A DNA stretch of 64,000 bases from Niveispirillum sp048066115 (GTDB taxonomy: Bacteria; Pseudomonadota; Alphaproteobacteria; Azospirillales; Azospirillaceae): contig NZ_JBLTYX010000017.1 in assembly GCF_048066115.1 (NCBI RefSeq), forward strand, positions 1-64,000. The letters are read 5' to 3'. The position numbers and the translations under genes are program-made. Under the pieces are notes generated by a model. That model did not search any database. It was given only the letters and a program-made list of their open reading frames with translations, and was not told where the DNA came from. Numbering within the stretch: the first letter of the stretch is position 1; each line of letters begins with the position of its first letter. This document shows, in pieces, positions 8,963 to 19,454 of this stretch.

Positions 8963-9050
8963 CTGCAGAACCCACCCAGCCCCCGGCCGGTAACGCTCTC
9001 AGCCGTCCCAGGCGGCGGAGGTCGCGGGTTGATGTCGTGTTCATGGTGGA

Positions 9051-9269
9051 TCAGGCGGCGCGATCGGACGTCGAGGCAATGGGTTCGCCAAGAGTGGACT
9101 TTGCCCATGCACCCAGATCGGCAGTATCGTACAGAACTTCGCGGGTGGTGCGGCAGTAGAGAGGCCCACCGCCGACCGTAGCCAGCTTCGCCAGATTCTT
9201 CGGAGTCCGGCGGATGCTGTGGTTATTTTCCAGATACGCCGATGCCTCGGTGCGCAGAAACTTCTTCAT
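9051..9269 (-). CDS. Small AlpA/MerR-like DNA-binding protein
   Basis: A 72-residue protein beginning KKFLRTEASAYLENNHSIRR, the helix-turn-helix opening seen in AlpA-type excisionases and helix_turn_helix_17 proteins (a recognition helix for element excision or regulation). LYDTADLGAWAKSTLG is the typical wing/terminal helix of the group. GAAGGTG lies about 8 bp ahead of the ATG as a ribosome-binding site. Such genes usually travel with tRNA-targeting integrases, and this one lies about 270 bp from tRNA-Arg with no integrase left, so it is likely a residue of a lost integrative element. Confidence 0.6.
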   Translation of the reverse strand: MKKFLRTEASAYLENNHSIRRTPKNLAKLATVGGGPLYCRTTREVLYDTADLGAWAKSTLGEPIASTSDRAA

Positions 9270-9535
9270 TTCATGTCACCTTCAAGTGTTTGTTGTCGAA
9301 CTTGATGGCCTGAAGGTAAGCCCTGTCGCCTCATCCCTGAAGGTACGGAACCGCACTCATTTTCCGATTTCGTACCCATGGATCAGGCAGCACGAACGCC
9401 GCCCGCATCACCGTGATGGTGACATGGTCGGTGACATGATGATGTCGGTTTTCTAAGTTTTACCCGAGCGTGGTGACACCCGCCAACCAGTCTAGAGAGG
9501 CGATTTTCTAGATCGTTGATTTTATTGGATAAAAT
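9270..9535. other. Non-coding stretch between AlpA-like gene and tRNA-Arg
   Basis: No supportable gene is present. Composition is less GC-rich than the surroundings. The segment CACCGTGATGGTGACATGGTCGG contains short imperfect repeats of GGTGACATG. The T/A-rich run just outside the tRNA 3' end (about 9512-9535) is where an integrative element junction would be expected. I see no complete second copy of the tRNA 3' end. Confidence 0.4.
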
Positions 9536-9612
<77 letters not shown>

Positions 9613-9731
9613 ATACCGGCACCGGGCTATCCCCGGGCGGCGCGGACCATAGCGCATCGACCGGGGCTGTGCAAATGCTTCGTCGCAAAAAATGTGTTTT
9701 ACCATCAACCCACGGGAATCATTCGGCCTTT

Positions 9732-9935
9732 TCAGCCCAGCATGGCCCGCAGCGCCTCGCGCGACAGGCTTTTCAGCGCATCGCGCATGCGCTGGATCTC
9801 CTGCGCCGCCGCTTCGTAATCCTGGATCAGACCGCCGACCAGGGTCGCGGGATCGTCTGCGTCCTCCGGATAGCGGTCGCGGGCCCTGGCCGCGCGGCGG
9901 CGCAGGCGTTCGACAATATCTTCTTCTGACGGCAT
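9732..9935 (-). CDS. Small hypothetical protein
   Basis: A 67-residue charged protein (from MPSEEDIVERLRRRAARA). It is rich in Arg, Asp, Glu and Ala, and is predicted to be mostly helical with the amphipathic segment DYEAAAQEIQRMRDALKSL. It has no signal peptide and no motif I recognise. The reading frame extends upstream to 10040, but the first good ATG with conserved-looking coding content is at 9935. It stands alone next to tRNA-Arg. Confidence 0.5.
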   Translation of the reverse strand: MPSEEDIVERLRRRAARARDRYPEDADDPATLVGGLIQDYEAAAQEIQRMRDALKSLSREALRAMLG

Positions 9936-10143
9936 GGTCGCTTCCGTGGCTGGGTTCCGACGGCCCTTTAAACATGCCGGGCCGGCGCCGTCACGCCTTT
10001 CCTTGAAGCCCCCGCGCCCTCCCCCGTCCGGGCTACCCACCTTGGGTATGACACTTGCTCTACACGCTCGGGGTTGATTTCCACCCGCCTCCTGCCCTAT
10101 TCAGGTCTGGGGCGGTCATCAATGTGATTGCGTGAGGTTTCCA

Positions 10144-10545
10144 ATGTTTTCCGTGATCCGCGGGTCTGCATTCCTGGCCATACTTGCCGGGATGCTGTCC
10201 CTTGCGCCCTTTTCTTCCGCCGCACAGGCGGCAACCGACCGGACGGAGGAAGGGTGCGCCGCCACCGTGGCGGGCCGCTGCTACTATACCGCCGGCCGCG
10301 AAGGCGTGCACCGCATCCAACTGGCTCTCCCCGCCTCCCATGCCGGCAAGCTGCGCGAACTGTCGATCGGCGGCCAGCAATGCCCCCTGATGCGCCAGCC
10401 CACGGATGACGGCACCGTCAGCCTGGCCTGCTTCGCCTATCTCTCGGGTGGTGTCACCTATCAGCTGTCCGTGCCCGCCGACACCCCGGTCAGCATCGTC
10501 AAGGCCGATCCCGCCAATGGCGAACCGGTGACCCTGATCCCCTGA
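10144..10545 (+). CDS. Hypothetical secreted protein, Cys-containing
   Basis: A 133-residue protein with a clear Sec signal peptide (hydrophobic run AFLAILAGMLSLAPFSSAAQA, cleavage after AQA or AQAA). The mature domain has four Cys (EGCAAT, GRCYY, QQCPL, LACF), possibly two disulfides, and a beta-rich composition. The ATG at 10144 has GAGG 7 bp upstream; a GTG at 10132 is less likely. No family was recognised. It is probably periplasmic. Confidence 0.65.
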   Translation: MFSVIRGSAFLAILAGMLSLAPFSSAAQAATDRTEEGCAATVAGRCYYTAGREGVHRIQLALPASHAGKLRELSIGGQQCPLMRQPTDDGTVSLACFAYLSGGVTYQLSVPADTPVSIVKADPANGEPVTLIP

Positions 10546-10570
10546 TCGAAGCAGCCGGGGGAACCGAAAA

Positions 10571-10646
10571 GGCCGGCGACCGCCGGCCCGCGCCACGTGG
10601 CGCGTAAGCCAAGCCGCCGGATGGCGGCGCCCGGCGCCTGAGGGAA
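10571..10646. repeat. Dispersed palindromic repeat, family 3, copy A
   Basis: Core of two successive hairpins, GGCCGGCGAC/CGCCGGCC-type and CGCGCCACGTGGCGCG, then GTAAGCCAAGC, a short hairpin and CCCGGCGCCTGAGGGAAC. The same order recurs at 35043, 46546, 52866 and (inverted) 53825. This copy lies just past the stop of the methyltransferase gene and is followed by a direct duplication of GGAACAAAACACTC. Confidence 0.85.
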
Positions 10647-10669
10647 CAAAACACTCTGGAACAAAACAC

Positions 10670-11593
10670 TCAGTGCGGCTTCACGCCCGTCGGATGCTCT
10701 ATGCTGTTCAGCACCTCGGCCAGCCGGTGCGAGGCGCTGCCGCGCTTGGCCGGCTGCTGCTGCACCGACGTATCGGGCGACCAGCCGGCCAGGAAGATCA
10801 CCTCGAACGTGGCCGGCACGGTGCCATCCTCTTCCCGGAACAGCGCCATATAGCGCTCGGCCGCCCGGATGATCACTTCCCGCCTTGTGGGCCGCTTCAG
10901 CCGCGACAGGGCGGCATTGGCCTCACCCATGCCGCGCAGATCGCGCATCAGGCGGAACGGGTCAGGATAGGACACGGTCAGCGTATCCATGTCCGCCACG
11001 GGCAGGGCGAATCCGGCCCGCTGCAGCAGGCCGGCGGCATCGCGCAATCCCGCCATCGGGCTGATCCGGGCCGATACGCCACCCGTCACCTCCATCTCCG
11101 CCTCCATCAGCGACCGGCGCAGCTCGAACAGGCTGTCGCCGCCCAGCATGGCGGCGATGAACAGCCCGTCGGGGCGCAAGGCCTGGCGCGCCTGGATCAT
11201 CGCCCCCGGCAGGTCGTTCACCCAATGCAGCGACAGGTTGGATATCACCATGTCGAAGCTGCCGGGCGCGAAGGGCAACGCCTCCTCGTCGGCGGCCAAG
11301 GCCGGGCTGCCGGTATTGCCCCCGGCCAGCCGGGCCATGGCGGGGGACAGGTCGGCATGCACCATCCGGGTGATGGCGTTGCGGCCCTTCAGCACGCCTT
11401 CCACCTCCCCGCCATGGCAGCCCAGGTTCAGGACGCGGGGGAAATCGCGGCGGATCATGTCCAGCCGCTCCCCCAGCCGTTCCGCCACCTCGCGCAGCAG
11501 GAAGTCATGGGTGCCCATCTCACCGGCCGCGCGGTCGCGGCGCTGGCGGATCAGGGGGCGGTCGAACAGGAACATGGTATCGGCGTCGCTCAT
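10670..11593 (-). CDS. SAM-dependent methyltransferase, BioC/NDUFAF5-like
   Basis: A 307-residue cytoplasmic methyltransferase. The SAM loop VLNLGCHGGEVEG lies about 50 residues in, followed by ADEEALPFAPGSFDMVISNLSLHWVNDLP, the post-motif I block typical of the BioC/NDUFAF5 (arginine-hydroxylase-like) group. The start at 11593 (MSDADTMFLFDRPLIRQRRDRA) is chosen because family proteins begin with a phosphate-binding-like FDRxLxRxRRDRA block. The longer frame to 11692 runs through repeat-like DNA. The substrate is uncertain: malonyl-ACP methylation and a respiratory-complex role are both possible. Confidence 0.8.
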   Translation of the reverse strand: MSDADTMFLFDRPLIRQRRDRAAGEMGTHDFLLREVAERLGERLDMIRRDFPRVLNLGCHGGEVEGVLKGRNAITRMVHADLSPAMARLAGGNTGSPALAADEEALPFAPGSFDMVISNLSLHWVNDLPGAMIQARQALRPDGLFIAAMLGGDSLFELRRSLMEAEMEVTGGVSARISPMAGLRDAAGLLQRAGFALPVADMDTLTVSYPDPFRLMRDLRGMGEANAALSRLKRPTRREVIIRAAERYMALFREEDGTVPATFEVIFLAGWSPDTSVQQQPAKRGSASHRLAEVLNSIEHPTGVKPH

Positions 11594-11694
11594 GCCCTTG
11601 CCATACTCCGCCCGGCCGGCGCTGGCAACCGGCCGAACGGCAGGCCCACGGATGTGGGCACCCGCAATGTCATCGAAATATGACACCACCATCC

Positions 11695-11723
11695 TTGACA
11701 GTCGGGGTCGGGTTGATTAGCTC
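11695..11723 (+). promoter_or_regulatory. Candidate sigma-70-type promoter of groESL
   Basis: TTGACA at 11695-11700 is followed after 17 bp by TAGCTC as a weak -10. The predicted start falls inside the CIRCE operator, which is the usual arrangement for HrcA repression. Confidence 0.55.
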
Positions 11724-11724
11724 T

Positions 11725-11751
11725 CTGGCACTCACCGGGCATGAGTGCTAA
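11725..11751 (+). promoter_or_regulatory. CIRCE operator (HrcA-binding site)
   Basis: CTGGCACTC, nine bases, GAGTGCTAA. This matches the CIRCE consensus TTAGCACTC-N9-GAGTGCTAA except for two bases of the left arm. It lies 47 bp ahead of groES. HrcA repression of the chaperonin operon is therefore expected; hrcA itself is not in the window. Confidence 0.93.
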
Positions 11752-11798
11752 CAACAGGCTCACGCCCAACCCCTTTTGCCTTATCAGGGAGAGACCCC

Positions 11799-12089
11799 AT
11801 GAAGTTCCGTCCGCTGCACGACCGCGTCGTGGTCAAGCGCGTTGAGTCCGAAAAGAAGACGGCCGGCGGCATCATCATCCCCGACACCGCGTCGGAGAAG
11901 CCCCAGGAGGGCGAGGTGGTCGCCGTGGGTCCGGGTGCCCGCGACGAGGCCGGCAAGCTGGTGGCGCTCGACGTCAAGGCCGGCGACCGCGTCTTGTTCG
12001 GCAAGTGGTCGGGCACCGAGGTGAAGATCGACGGTGTCGAATACCTGATCATGAAGGAAAGCGACATCATGGGCGTCCTGAACGCCTGA
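11799..12089 (+). CDS. groES: Co-chaperonin GroES
   Basis: A 96-residue lid protein of the GroEL chaperonin. MKFRPLHDRVVVKRVE at the N-terminus, the mobile loop KKTAGGIIIPDTASEKPQEGEV and the terminal LIMKESDIMGVL are diagnostic, and the length is standard. The ATG at 11799 is preceded by AGGGAGA. It forms a CIRCE-controlled operon with groEL, which starts 50 bp downstream. Confidence 0.99.
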   Translation: MKFRPLHDRVVVKRVESEKKTAGGIIIPDTASEKPQEGEVVAVGPGARDEAGKLVALDVKAGDRVLFGKWSGTEVKIDGVEYLIMKESDIMGVLNA

Positions 12090-12139
12090 GTCGGATCACC
12101 TGATCTTGCCTGACCCATAGAATTCAAAGGAATAGAGCA

Positions 12140-13786
<1,647 letters not shown>

Positions 13787-13825
13787 GTCCAAGGTCGTTC
13801 AGCCGAACAGGCATGAATGCGAAGA

Positions 13826-13860
13826 CCCCCGGCGGAGCGATCCGCCGGGGGTTTTTGTTT
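13826..13860 (+). terminator. Intrinsic terminator of groESL
   Basis: An 11-bp stem CCCCCGGCGGA / TCCGCCGGGGG with loop GCGA is followed by TTTTTGTTT. Confidence 0.95.
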
Positions 13861-13875
13861 GGTGCCGCACAACAG

Positions 13876-13961
13876 GTAGGTCAGGTCGAGGCGGAGCCGA
13901 GCCCTGACATTTACCGGCACCGTCGTTTGTCAGGGCTCGGCTCCGCCTCGACCTGACCTAC
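13876..13961. repeat. Dispersed long palindrome, family 2, copy 1
   Basis: An 86-bp near-perfect inverted repeat with arms GTAGGTCAGGTCGAGGCGGA.../mirror, about 35 bp each, around a short centre. The sister copy is at 20885-20970. The right arm supplies the stop codon of the GntR gene read on the minus strand. Confidence 0.9.
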
Positions 13962-14620
13962 GACACCTCCCGCGCCCTCAGCCACGCCAGCACCGGCTGC
14001 TTCCCACTCTGCATGTTCCGCCGCAGCAGATCGCACGCACCATCGCGGTCGCCATCCCCCAGCGCATCCATGATGCGGTCATGGTCATCGCCCGCCGCCT
14101 GGACGTGCGGCCGCTCCCGCAACAGGGCCAGTTCATAGCGCCGGGTCTTGGCGATGATGCTCTCGATCATGCCCACCAGAACCCGGTTGGGACAGTCGGC
14201 CAGCAGCAGCAGATGCCATTGATTGTCCAGGTCGATGGCATGTTCCCCATCATCCGCCCTGCGGAATTCCGCATTCACCGCCGCCAATTCCGCCAGACGC
14301 TCATCCGACGGCAACGGACACATCGCCAGCGCCGCGGGGTCCAGGATCGGCCGGATGTCATAAAGCTGGTCGAACTCCGCCACGCTCAGCGGCGCAACGG
14401 TATGGCCATGACCGGTCACGCTTAGCAGCGCACCCTCCGATGCCAGCCTGTTCAGCGCCTCGCGCAGAGGGGTGCGGCTCACGCCCAGCGCGGCCGCCAG
14501 CTTGACCTCGTTGATGCGCTCCCCATCGGCAAGCCGCCCATCCAGGATCATGGCGCGGATGGACGCTGCCACGCTGGAACTGACGCTGCTGCGCGAAATC
14601 TGCTCCACCCCGTACATCAC
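13958..14620 (-). CDS. GntR-family regulator, FCD domain
   Basis: A 220-residue transcriptional regulator. The N-terminal winged helix has GRLADGERINEVKLAAALGVSRTPLREALNRLASEGAL, the GntR signature. The C-terminal all-helical FCD ligand domain includes the metal-binding-type His in NQWHLLLLADC. It diverges from the serine hydrolase gene, and the 88-bp gap holds a TGTATACA-type palindrome, so it probably controls that gene and itself. Its TAG stop lies inside a dispersed palindrome. The ligand is unknown, probably an organic acid. Confidence 0.9.
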   Translation of the reverse strand: MMYGVEQISRSSVSSSVAASIRAMILDGRLADGERINEVKLAAALGVSRTPLREALNRLASEGALLSVTGHGHTVAPLSVAEFDQLYDIRPILDPAALAMCPLPSDERLAELAAVNAEFRRADDGEHAIDLDNQWHLLLLADCPNRVLVGMIESIIAKTRRYELALLRERPHVQAAGDDHDRIMDALGDGDRDGACDLLRRNMQSGKQPVLAWLRAREVS

Positions 14621-14638
14621 TTGGTCTCTTCATTCATA

Positions 14639-14652
14639 TACTGTATACAGAA
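14639..14652. promoter_or_regulatory. Candidate GntR operator
   Basis: A perfect 10-bp palindrome, CTGTATACAG at 14641-14650, lies between the divergent gntR and serine-hydrolase genes. TGTATACA-type sites are common operators of FCD GntR regulators. Confidence 0.6.
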
Positions 14653-14708
14653 CACAGACATGGTCGGAGGTCCAGCGGAAGCTGCCGGCCGGATGGAAGG
14701 ATGCGAAG

Positions 14709-15812
14709 ATGAAAGCTGCGGGATGGCTTGCGATCGGTTTGAGCTGCCTGGCCGTGATGACGGCCGCGGCGCAATCGCCGCCCCGCGATTGGGAGACGGC
14801 CGATCCGGCATCCGCCGGCTTCGACCCGACACGCCTGGACGCGATGACGGCGGCGATCGGGAAGGGCGATTTCCAGAAGATCACCAGCGTCGCCATCGCC
14901 CGCGATGGGCGTCTGGTCTATGAGCATTATTTCGATGAGGGCGGGCGCGACGCCCCGCGCAACACGCGATCCGCGACCAAGACCGTCACCGGCATGCTGG
15001 TCGGTCTGGCCATCGCCGACGGCGCGCTGGCCGGCGTCAAGACACCCGTCACGCCCTTCTTCCCGGAACTCCGGCCCCTGCAGAACCCCGACCCGCGCAA
15101 GGACAAGATCACGGTGGAGGATTTCCTCACCATGAGTTCCCCGCTGGAATGCGACGACAGCAATTCCTTCTCGCGCGGGAATGAGGAGCGGATGTATCTG
15201 ATCGAGGATTGGGTGCGGTTCACGCTCGACCTGCCCATCAAGGGCTTCCCGCCCTGGACCACGCCCCCGGATCAATCGCCCCATGGCCGCAGCTGGAGCT
15301 ACTGCACCGCCGGCACGGTGACCCTGGGCGCCGTCATCCAGCGCGCGACCAAACAGAATATCCAGGATTTCGCTCAAGCCCGCCTGTTCGGCCCCATGGA
15401 GTTCGGCCCGGTGGAATGGCAGGTGACGCCGACCGGCACCGCCATGACCGGTGGTGGCCTGGGCCTGCGCAGCCGCGATCTGCTGAAGCTGGGGCAGCTC
15501 TATCTCGATGGCGGCGTCTGGCACGGCCGGCGCCTGATCTCCGCCGACTGGGTCCGCATCTCGACCAGCGCCCAGGCCCAGGTCGATGAGCAGACGGATT
15601 ACGGCTATCTCTGGTGGATCAAGCGCCTGAAGACGGCCAAGGGCGAGGAGCAGGCCTGGCTGATGAACGGCATGGGCGGCAACAAGGTGATCGTGGTCCC
15701 CCGGCTACGCATGGTCGTGACCATCACCACCACCAATTTCCGGGTCCGGGACGCCCACGCCCTGTCCGAACGCATCCTCACCGATCATGTGCTGGCGGCG
15801 ATCGGGGGATAG
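14709..15812 (+). CDS. Serine hydrolase, class C beta-lactamase/esterase fold
   Basis: A 367-residue secreted protein. It has a signal peptide (MKAAGWLAIGLSCLAVMTAAAQS), then the penicillin-binding/esterase fold. The SxxK nucleophile motif appears as SATK in NTRSATKTVTG and the second motif Tyr in WSYCTAG. GMGGNKVIVVPRLRMVV is the C-terminal strand region where KTG would be. The canonical KTG triad is not evident, so esterase or amidase activity is more likely than beta-lactam hydrolysis. The start is the first ATG giving a signal peptide. It is controlled by the divergent GntR by inference. Confidence 0.85.
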   Translation: MKAAGWLAIGLSCLAVMTAAAQSPPRDWETADPASAGFDPTRLDAMTAAIGKGDFQKITSVAIARDGRLVYEHYFDEGGRDAPRNTRSATKTVTGMLVGLAIADGALAGVKTPVTPFFPELRPLQNPDPRKDKITVEDFLTMSSPLECDDSNSFSRGNEERMYLIEDWVRFTLDLPIKGFPPWTTPPDQSPHGRSWSYCTAGTVTLGAVIQRATKQNIQDFAQARLFGPMEFGPVEWQVTPTGTAMTGGGLGLRSRDLLKLGQLYLDGGVWHGRRLISADWVRISTSAQAQVDEQTDYGYLWWIKRLKTAKGEEQAWLMNGMGGNKVIVVPRLRMVVTITTTNFRVRDAHALSERILTDHVLAAIGG

Positions 15813-15967
15813 CCCCTTATCGGCGTTTTAACCGACATTCATCCGCGCATGCACCGGGGCAAGGGCGTTGAAGTCCCACCTGCCCACCCGCCTGCATCAG
15901 TTGACAGCGCACCCAGCGTCGGGGACAAGCTAGCACCCGTCGATCGAAACCCGAGACGCTGTTGAAC

Positions 15968-18208
15968 ATGCACTCTGCCCGGACCTATCGTCGCCTGCTC
16001 CTGTCCACGGCGCTGGCATTGGGCCTGTCCGGCACGGTGCTGGCCCAGGAGGCGCCGGCACCGGCCGGCAAACCGTCCAAGGAAACCGGTCAGCCCGTCC
16101 TGCTCTCCGCCGACAGCGTGGATTACGACCAAGACCTCGGCATCATCACCGCCCGCGGCAAGGTGGAACTGAGCCAGGGCGGGCGCCTGCTGCTGGCGGA
16201 TTCTGTCAGCTTCTCGGAGAAGACCAACGTCGTCACCGCGTCCGGCAATGTCTCCATCCTGGAGCCGACGGGCGAGGTGATGTTCGCCAACTACACCGAA
16301 CTGACAGACGATTTGCAGCAGGGCTTCGTGGATCAGGTCCGCATCCTGATGTCCGACAATTCCAAATTCGCGGCCCTGCAGGGGGAGCGGCGCGAGGGCC
16401 GCTATACCCGCATGGAGAATGCCGTCTATTCCCCGTGCGAACTCTGCGCCACCGACCCGACGCGCCCGCCCATCTGGCAGATCCGGGCGGCCCGCATCAC
16501 CCATGACCAGCAGGCCCACGACGTCAATTACCGCGACGCGACGCTGGAGGTGGCGGGCGTGCCCGTGATGTGGCTGCCCTTCTTCGGCCATCCCGACCCC
16601 ACGGTCGAACGGCGCAGCGGCTTCCTGACGCCGGGCGGCGGCATCAGCTCCGACCTGGGCACCTATGCCCGCATCTATTATTTCTACGATATCGATGAGA
16701 GCAAGGACTTCACCCTGGAGGTGACGCCCAGCACCCAGGACGGCTTGCTGCTGGGCGGCGAATACCGCCAGCGTCTGGCCAGCGGCTCCATCACCCTGTC
16801 GGGCAGTGCGGTCTATACCGACCGCGCGCGGGAAACGGCGGCCGGCGTGGTGGAGAAGAAGGATTTCCGCGGCCACATCTTCGGCACCGGCCGCTTCGAC
16901 ATCGATGAGAACTGGCGCTGGGGTTTCGACGTCAAGCGCGTGACCGATAACACCCACCTGCTGCGGTATGACTATAGCCGGGAAGATATCCTGGCCAGTC
17001 GCGGCTTCGCGGAACGGTTCGATGGCCGCGACTATCTGGCCCTCAATGTCTACGACTTCCAGGATCTGCGTCCCGGCAATCTGGAAGAGGAACCGGTGGT
17101 CCTGCCCATGGTGACCTACAGCGCCCTGGGCGAACCGGGCGGGCTGCTGGGCGGGCGCTGGTCGGCCGATGCCGGTTTCCTGTCTCTGCTGCGCTCAAGC
17201 GGCAACGACACCCGCCGCGTCTCCTCATCCGCGGGCTGGCGGCGCGACGACATCACCAATTTCGGCCTGGTCTCGGTGTTGAAGGCCGAAGCCCGGGCCG
17301 ACGGCTATTGGGTTTCCAACCTGCGCCGCGCCGACGGCACGGTGGAACCTGACGACAAGGTGCGCCTGCGCGCCTTCCCGCATGCCGACTGGACCGTCAG
17401 CTTCCCCCTGGCCCGCCAGGACGAGACGGTGCAGACCCTGGTGGAACCCATGGTCATGCTGTCGGCCGCGCCCAATTACGACAACAACGCCAACATTCCC
17501 AACGAGGACAGCCAGGATATCGAGTTCGATTACACGAACCTGTTCCGGGCGTCGCGCTATCCCGGCATCGACCGGCTGGAAGGCGGGCAGCGCCTGACCT
17601 ATGGCGTCAAGGCCGGCCTGTTCGGGTTCGGCGGCGGTTCCTCCACCCTGTTCCTGGGCCAGAGCCAGCGGCTGGAGGGGGATGGGGATTTCCCCAGCGG
17701 ATCGGGCCTGCGCCGGCGCACCTCGGACGTGGTGGGCAAGCTGGAGCTGACGCCCAGCCCCTGGATGGACATCTCCTATTCCTTCCGCCTGGACAGCGAG
17801 AACATGGCCCAGCGCCTGCACGACGTCTATGGCGTGTTCGGACCGCAGCAGTTCCGGGTGTCCGGCTCCTATGTCTATCTGGACAAGCTGACCCAGGATG
17901 GCGGGCTGGCCACCCGCAACCGCGAGGAACTGACGCTGGGCATCTCATCGGCGCTGACCGACCGCTGGTCGGTGGGCGTCAACCACCGCCGCGACCTGGC
18001 GCCCGGCGGCGGCCCCGTCCTGTCCAGCGCCACCCTGACCTATCAGGAGGATTGCCTGACCTTCCAGCTGGTGGCCGAACGCGACAATACGCGGCGCACC
18101 GGCATCGACCGCGGCGACCGGCTGTTCTTCCGTGTGGCCTTCAAGAATCTGGGCGAATTCATGAGCCCGTCCCTGTCGGGTGCGGTCTTCGGTCCGCAGG
18201 AGCGGTGA
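15968..18208 (+). CDS. lptD: LPS-assembly protein LptD
   Basis: A 746-residue outer-membrane barrel that inserts lipopolysaccharide into the outer leaflet. It has a signal peptide ending LAQEAP, then an OstA-type beta-jellyroll (LSADSVDYDQDLGIITARGKVEL ... GNVSILEPTGEVMFANYTEL), then the barrel with alternating strands to the end at FGPQER. YSPCELCA and a single Cys in EDCLTF near the C-terminus could make the disulfides needed for LptD maturation. TTG at 15962 is an alternative start. It stands alone rather than beside surA or lptF/lptG. Confidence 0.92.
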   Translation: MHSARTYRRLLLSTALALGLSGTVLAQEAPAPAGKPSKETGQPVLLSADSVDYDQDLGIITARGKVELSQGGRLLLADSVSFSEKTNVVTASGNVSILEPTGEVMFANYTELTDDLQQGFVDQVRILMSDNSKFAALQGERREGRYTRMENAVYSPCELCATDPTRPPIWQIRAARITHDQQAHDVNYRDATLEVAGVPVMWLPFFGHPDPTVERRSGFLTPGGGISSDLGTYARIYYFYDIDESKDFTLEVTPSTQDGLLLGGEYRQRLASGSITLSGSAVYTDRARETAAGVVEKKDFRGHIFGTGRFDIDENWRWGFDVKRVTDNTHLLRYDYSREDILASRGFAERFDGRDYLALNVYDFQDLRPGNLEEEPVVLPMVTYSALGEPGGLLGGRWSADAGFLSLLRSSGNDTRRVSSSAGWRRDDITNFGLVSVLKAEARADGYWVSNLRRADGTVEPDDKVRLRAFPHADWTVSFPLARQDETVQTLVEPMVMLSAAPNYDNNANIPNEDSQDIEFDYTNLFRASRYPGIDRLEGGQRLTYGVKAGLFGFGGGSSTLFLGQSQRLEGDGDFPSGSGLRRRTSDVVGKLELTPSPWMDISYSFRLDSENMAQRLHDVYGVFGPQQFRVSGSYVYLDKLTQDGGLATRNREELTLGISSALTDRWSVGVNHRRDLAPGGGPVLSSATLTYQEDCLTFQLVAERDNTRRTGIDRGDRLFFRVAFKNLGEFMSPSLSGAVFGPQER

Positions 18209-18347
18209 TGGTATCAACGGTAATGGCGGTGTATTATGCGCCACACCACATACCAGCCGCGTGAATTCACCGATTGTCCAGCGCCCGGCGTCACTTCACT
18301 CTTTGTCCTGACAGCAATCCAGGGCAGGATCGGCCAACGACCGCCCG

Positions 18348-19454
18348 ATGAGTGACATGGACCCGATTGTGACAGGACCGGATGCGCCCGGCGCCGCTAT
18401 GGTGCGGCTGACGGGCATCGCCAAGACTTTCCATGGCAAGGATGGCCGCACGGTCGCCGCCCTGGCCGGGATCGACCTCGACATTCCCCGGGGCGGCATC
18501 ACCGCCATCGTCGGCCCCAGCGGTGCGGGCAAGAGCAGTCTGCTGCGCGCCGTCAACCTGCTGGAACGGCCCGATGCCGGCACGGTGATCGTCGGTGGCC
18601 GCGACCTGACGGCCCTGGACGAAGGGGCCTTGCGCCACGCCCGGCAATCCATCGGCATGATCTTCCAGCATTTCAACCTGCTGGCCAACCGCACCGTGGC
18701 CGGCAATGTCGCCCTGTCGTTGGAACTGGCCGGATGGTCCGCCGACCGCATCGGCCCGCGCGTGACCGAACTGCTGGAACTGGTCGGCCTGACGGACAAG
18801 GAAACCCAGTATCCCGCCGCCCTGTCCGGCGGGCAGAAGCAGCGGGTGGGCATCGCCCGCGCCTTGGCGCCGAACCCGCAGCTGCTGCTGTGTGACGAGG
18901 CGACATCGGCGCTGGATCCGGAAACCACCCGTCAGATCCTGGCCCTGATCCGCCGCATCAACCGCGATCTGGGCCTGACCGTGCTGCTGATCACCCACGA
19001 AATGGCCGTGGTGCGCGAGGTGGCGGATCAGGTCGTGGTGCTGGAGGCCGGGCGCATCATCGAACAGGGTGCCGTCGCCGACGTGTTCGCCCATCCCGCC
19101 CACCCCACCACCCGCCGCTTCCTGCTGGGCGAAACCGGCACGGAACTGCCGGCCGGCCTGGCCGCCCGCCTGTCGCCCACCCCCGTCGCCGGTGGCGCCA
19201 CCCTGATCCGCCTGCATGCCGTGGGCGCCCTTGCCGCCTCCCCCATCCTCTCCGACCTGGGCGGCCTGGGCATCGCCGCCCGCCTGATCGCCGGCCGGGT
19301 GCAGCCTTTGGGCGACCAGCCCTTCGCCGGCCTGATCGCCGCCCTGTCGGGTGACGAGGCCGCCATCACCACCGCCATCCACCAATTGCGCGCCCGTGGC
19401 GCGGAGATCGAGGTTCTGGGCCATGTCGCCACAGATGCTGTCGCTGCTGGCTGA
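18348..19454 (+). CDS. metN: Methionine ABC transporter ATP-binding protein MetN
   Basis: A 368-residue ATPase of the methionine importer. It shows Walker A GPSGAGKSSL, signature LSGGQKQRVGIARAL, Walker B LLLCDEATSALD and H-loop ITHEM. A C-terminal NIL-type domain of about 80 residues (TLIRLHAVGALAASPILSDL onward) is the methionine-binding regulatory domain typical of MetN. It overlaps metI and is followed by metQ, giving a complete MetNIQ system. No SAM riboswitch was recognised in the 139 bp upstream. Confidence 0.95.
   Translation: MSDMDPIVTGPDAPGAAMVRLTGIAKTFHGKDGRTVAALAGIDLDIPRGGITAIVGPSGAGKSSLLRAVNLLERPDAGTVIVGGRDLTALDEGALRHARQSIGMIFQHFNLLANRTVAGNVALSLELAGWSADRIGPRVTELLELVGLTDKETQYPAALSGGQKQRVGIARALAPNPQLLLCDEATSALDPETTRQILALIRRINRDLGLTVLLITHEMAVVREVADQVVVLEAGRIIEQGAVADVFAHPAHPTTRRFLLGETGTELPAGLAARLSPTPVAGGATLIRLHAVGALAASPILSDLGGLGIAARLIAGRVQPLGDQPFAGLIAALSGDEAAITTAIHQLRARGAEIEVLGHVATDAVAAG

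Noticed and set aside
11644..11659. A sixth family 3 repeat in front of the methyltransferase gene
   Set aside because: Only the 16-bp hairpin GCCCACGGATGTGGGC is shared with copies C and D; the rest of the core is missing, so at most a fragment.
18209..18347. SAM riboswitch ahead of metNIQ
   Set aside because: No SAM-II type or other recognisable aptamer core and no terminator hairpin were found in this gap.
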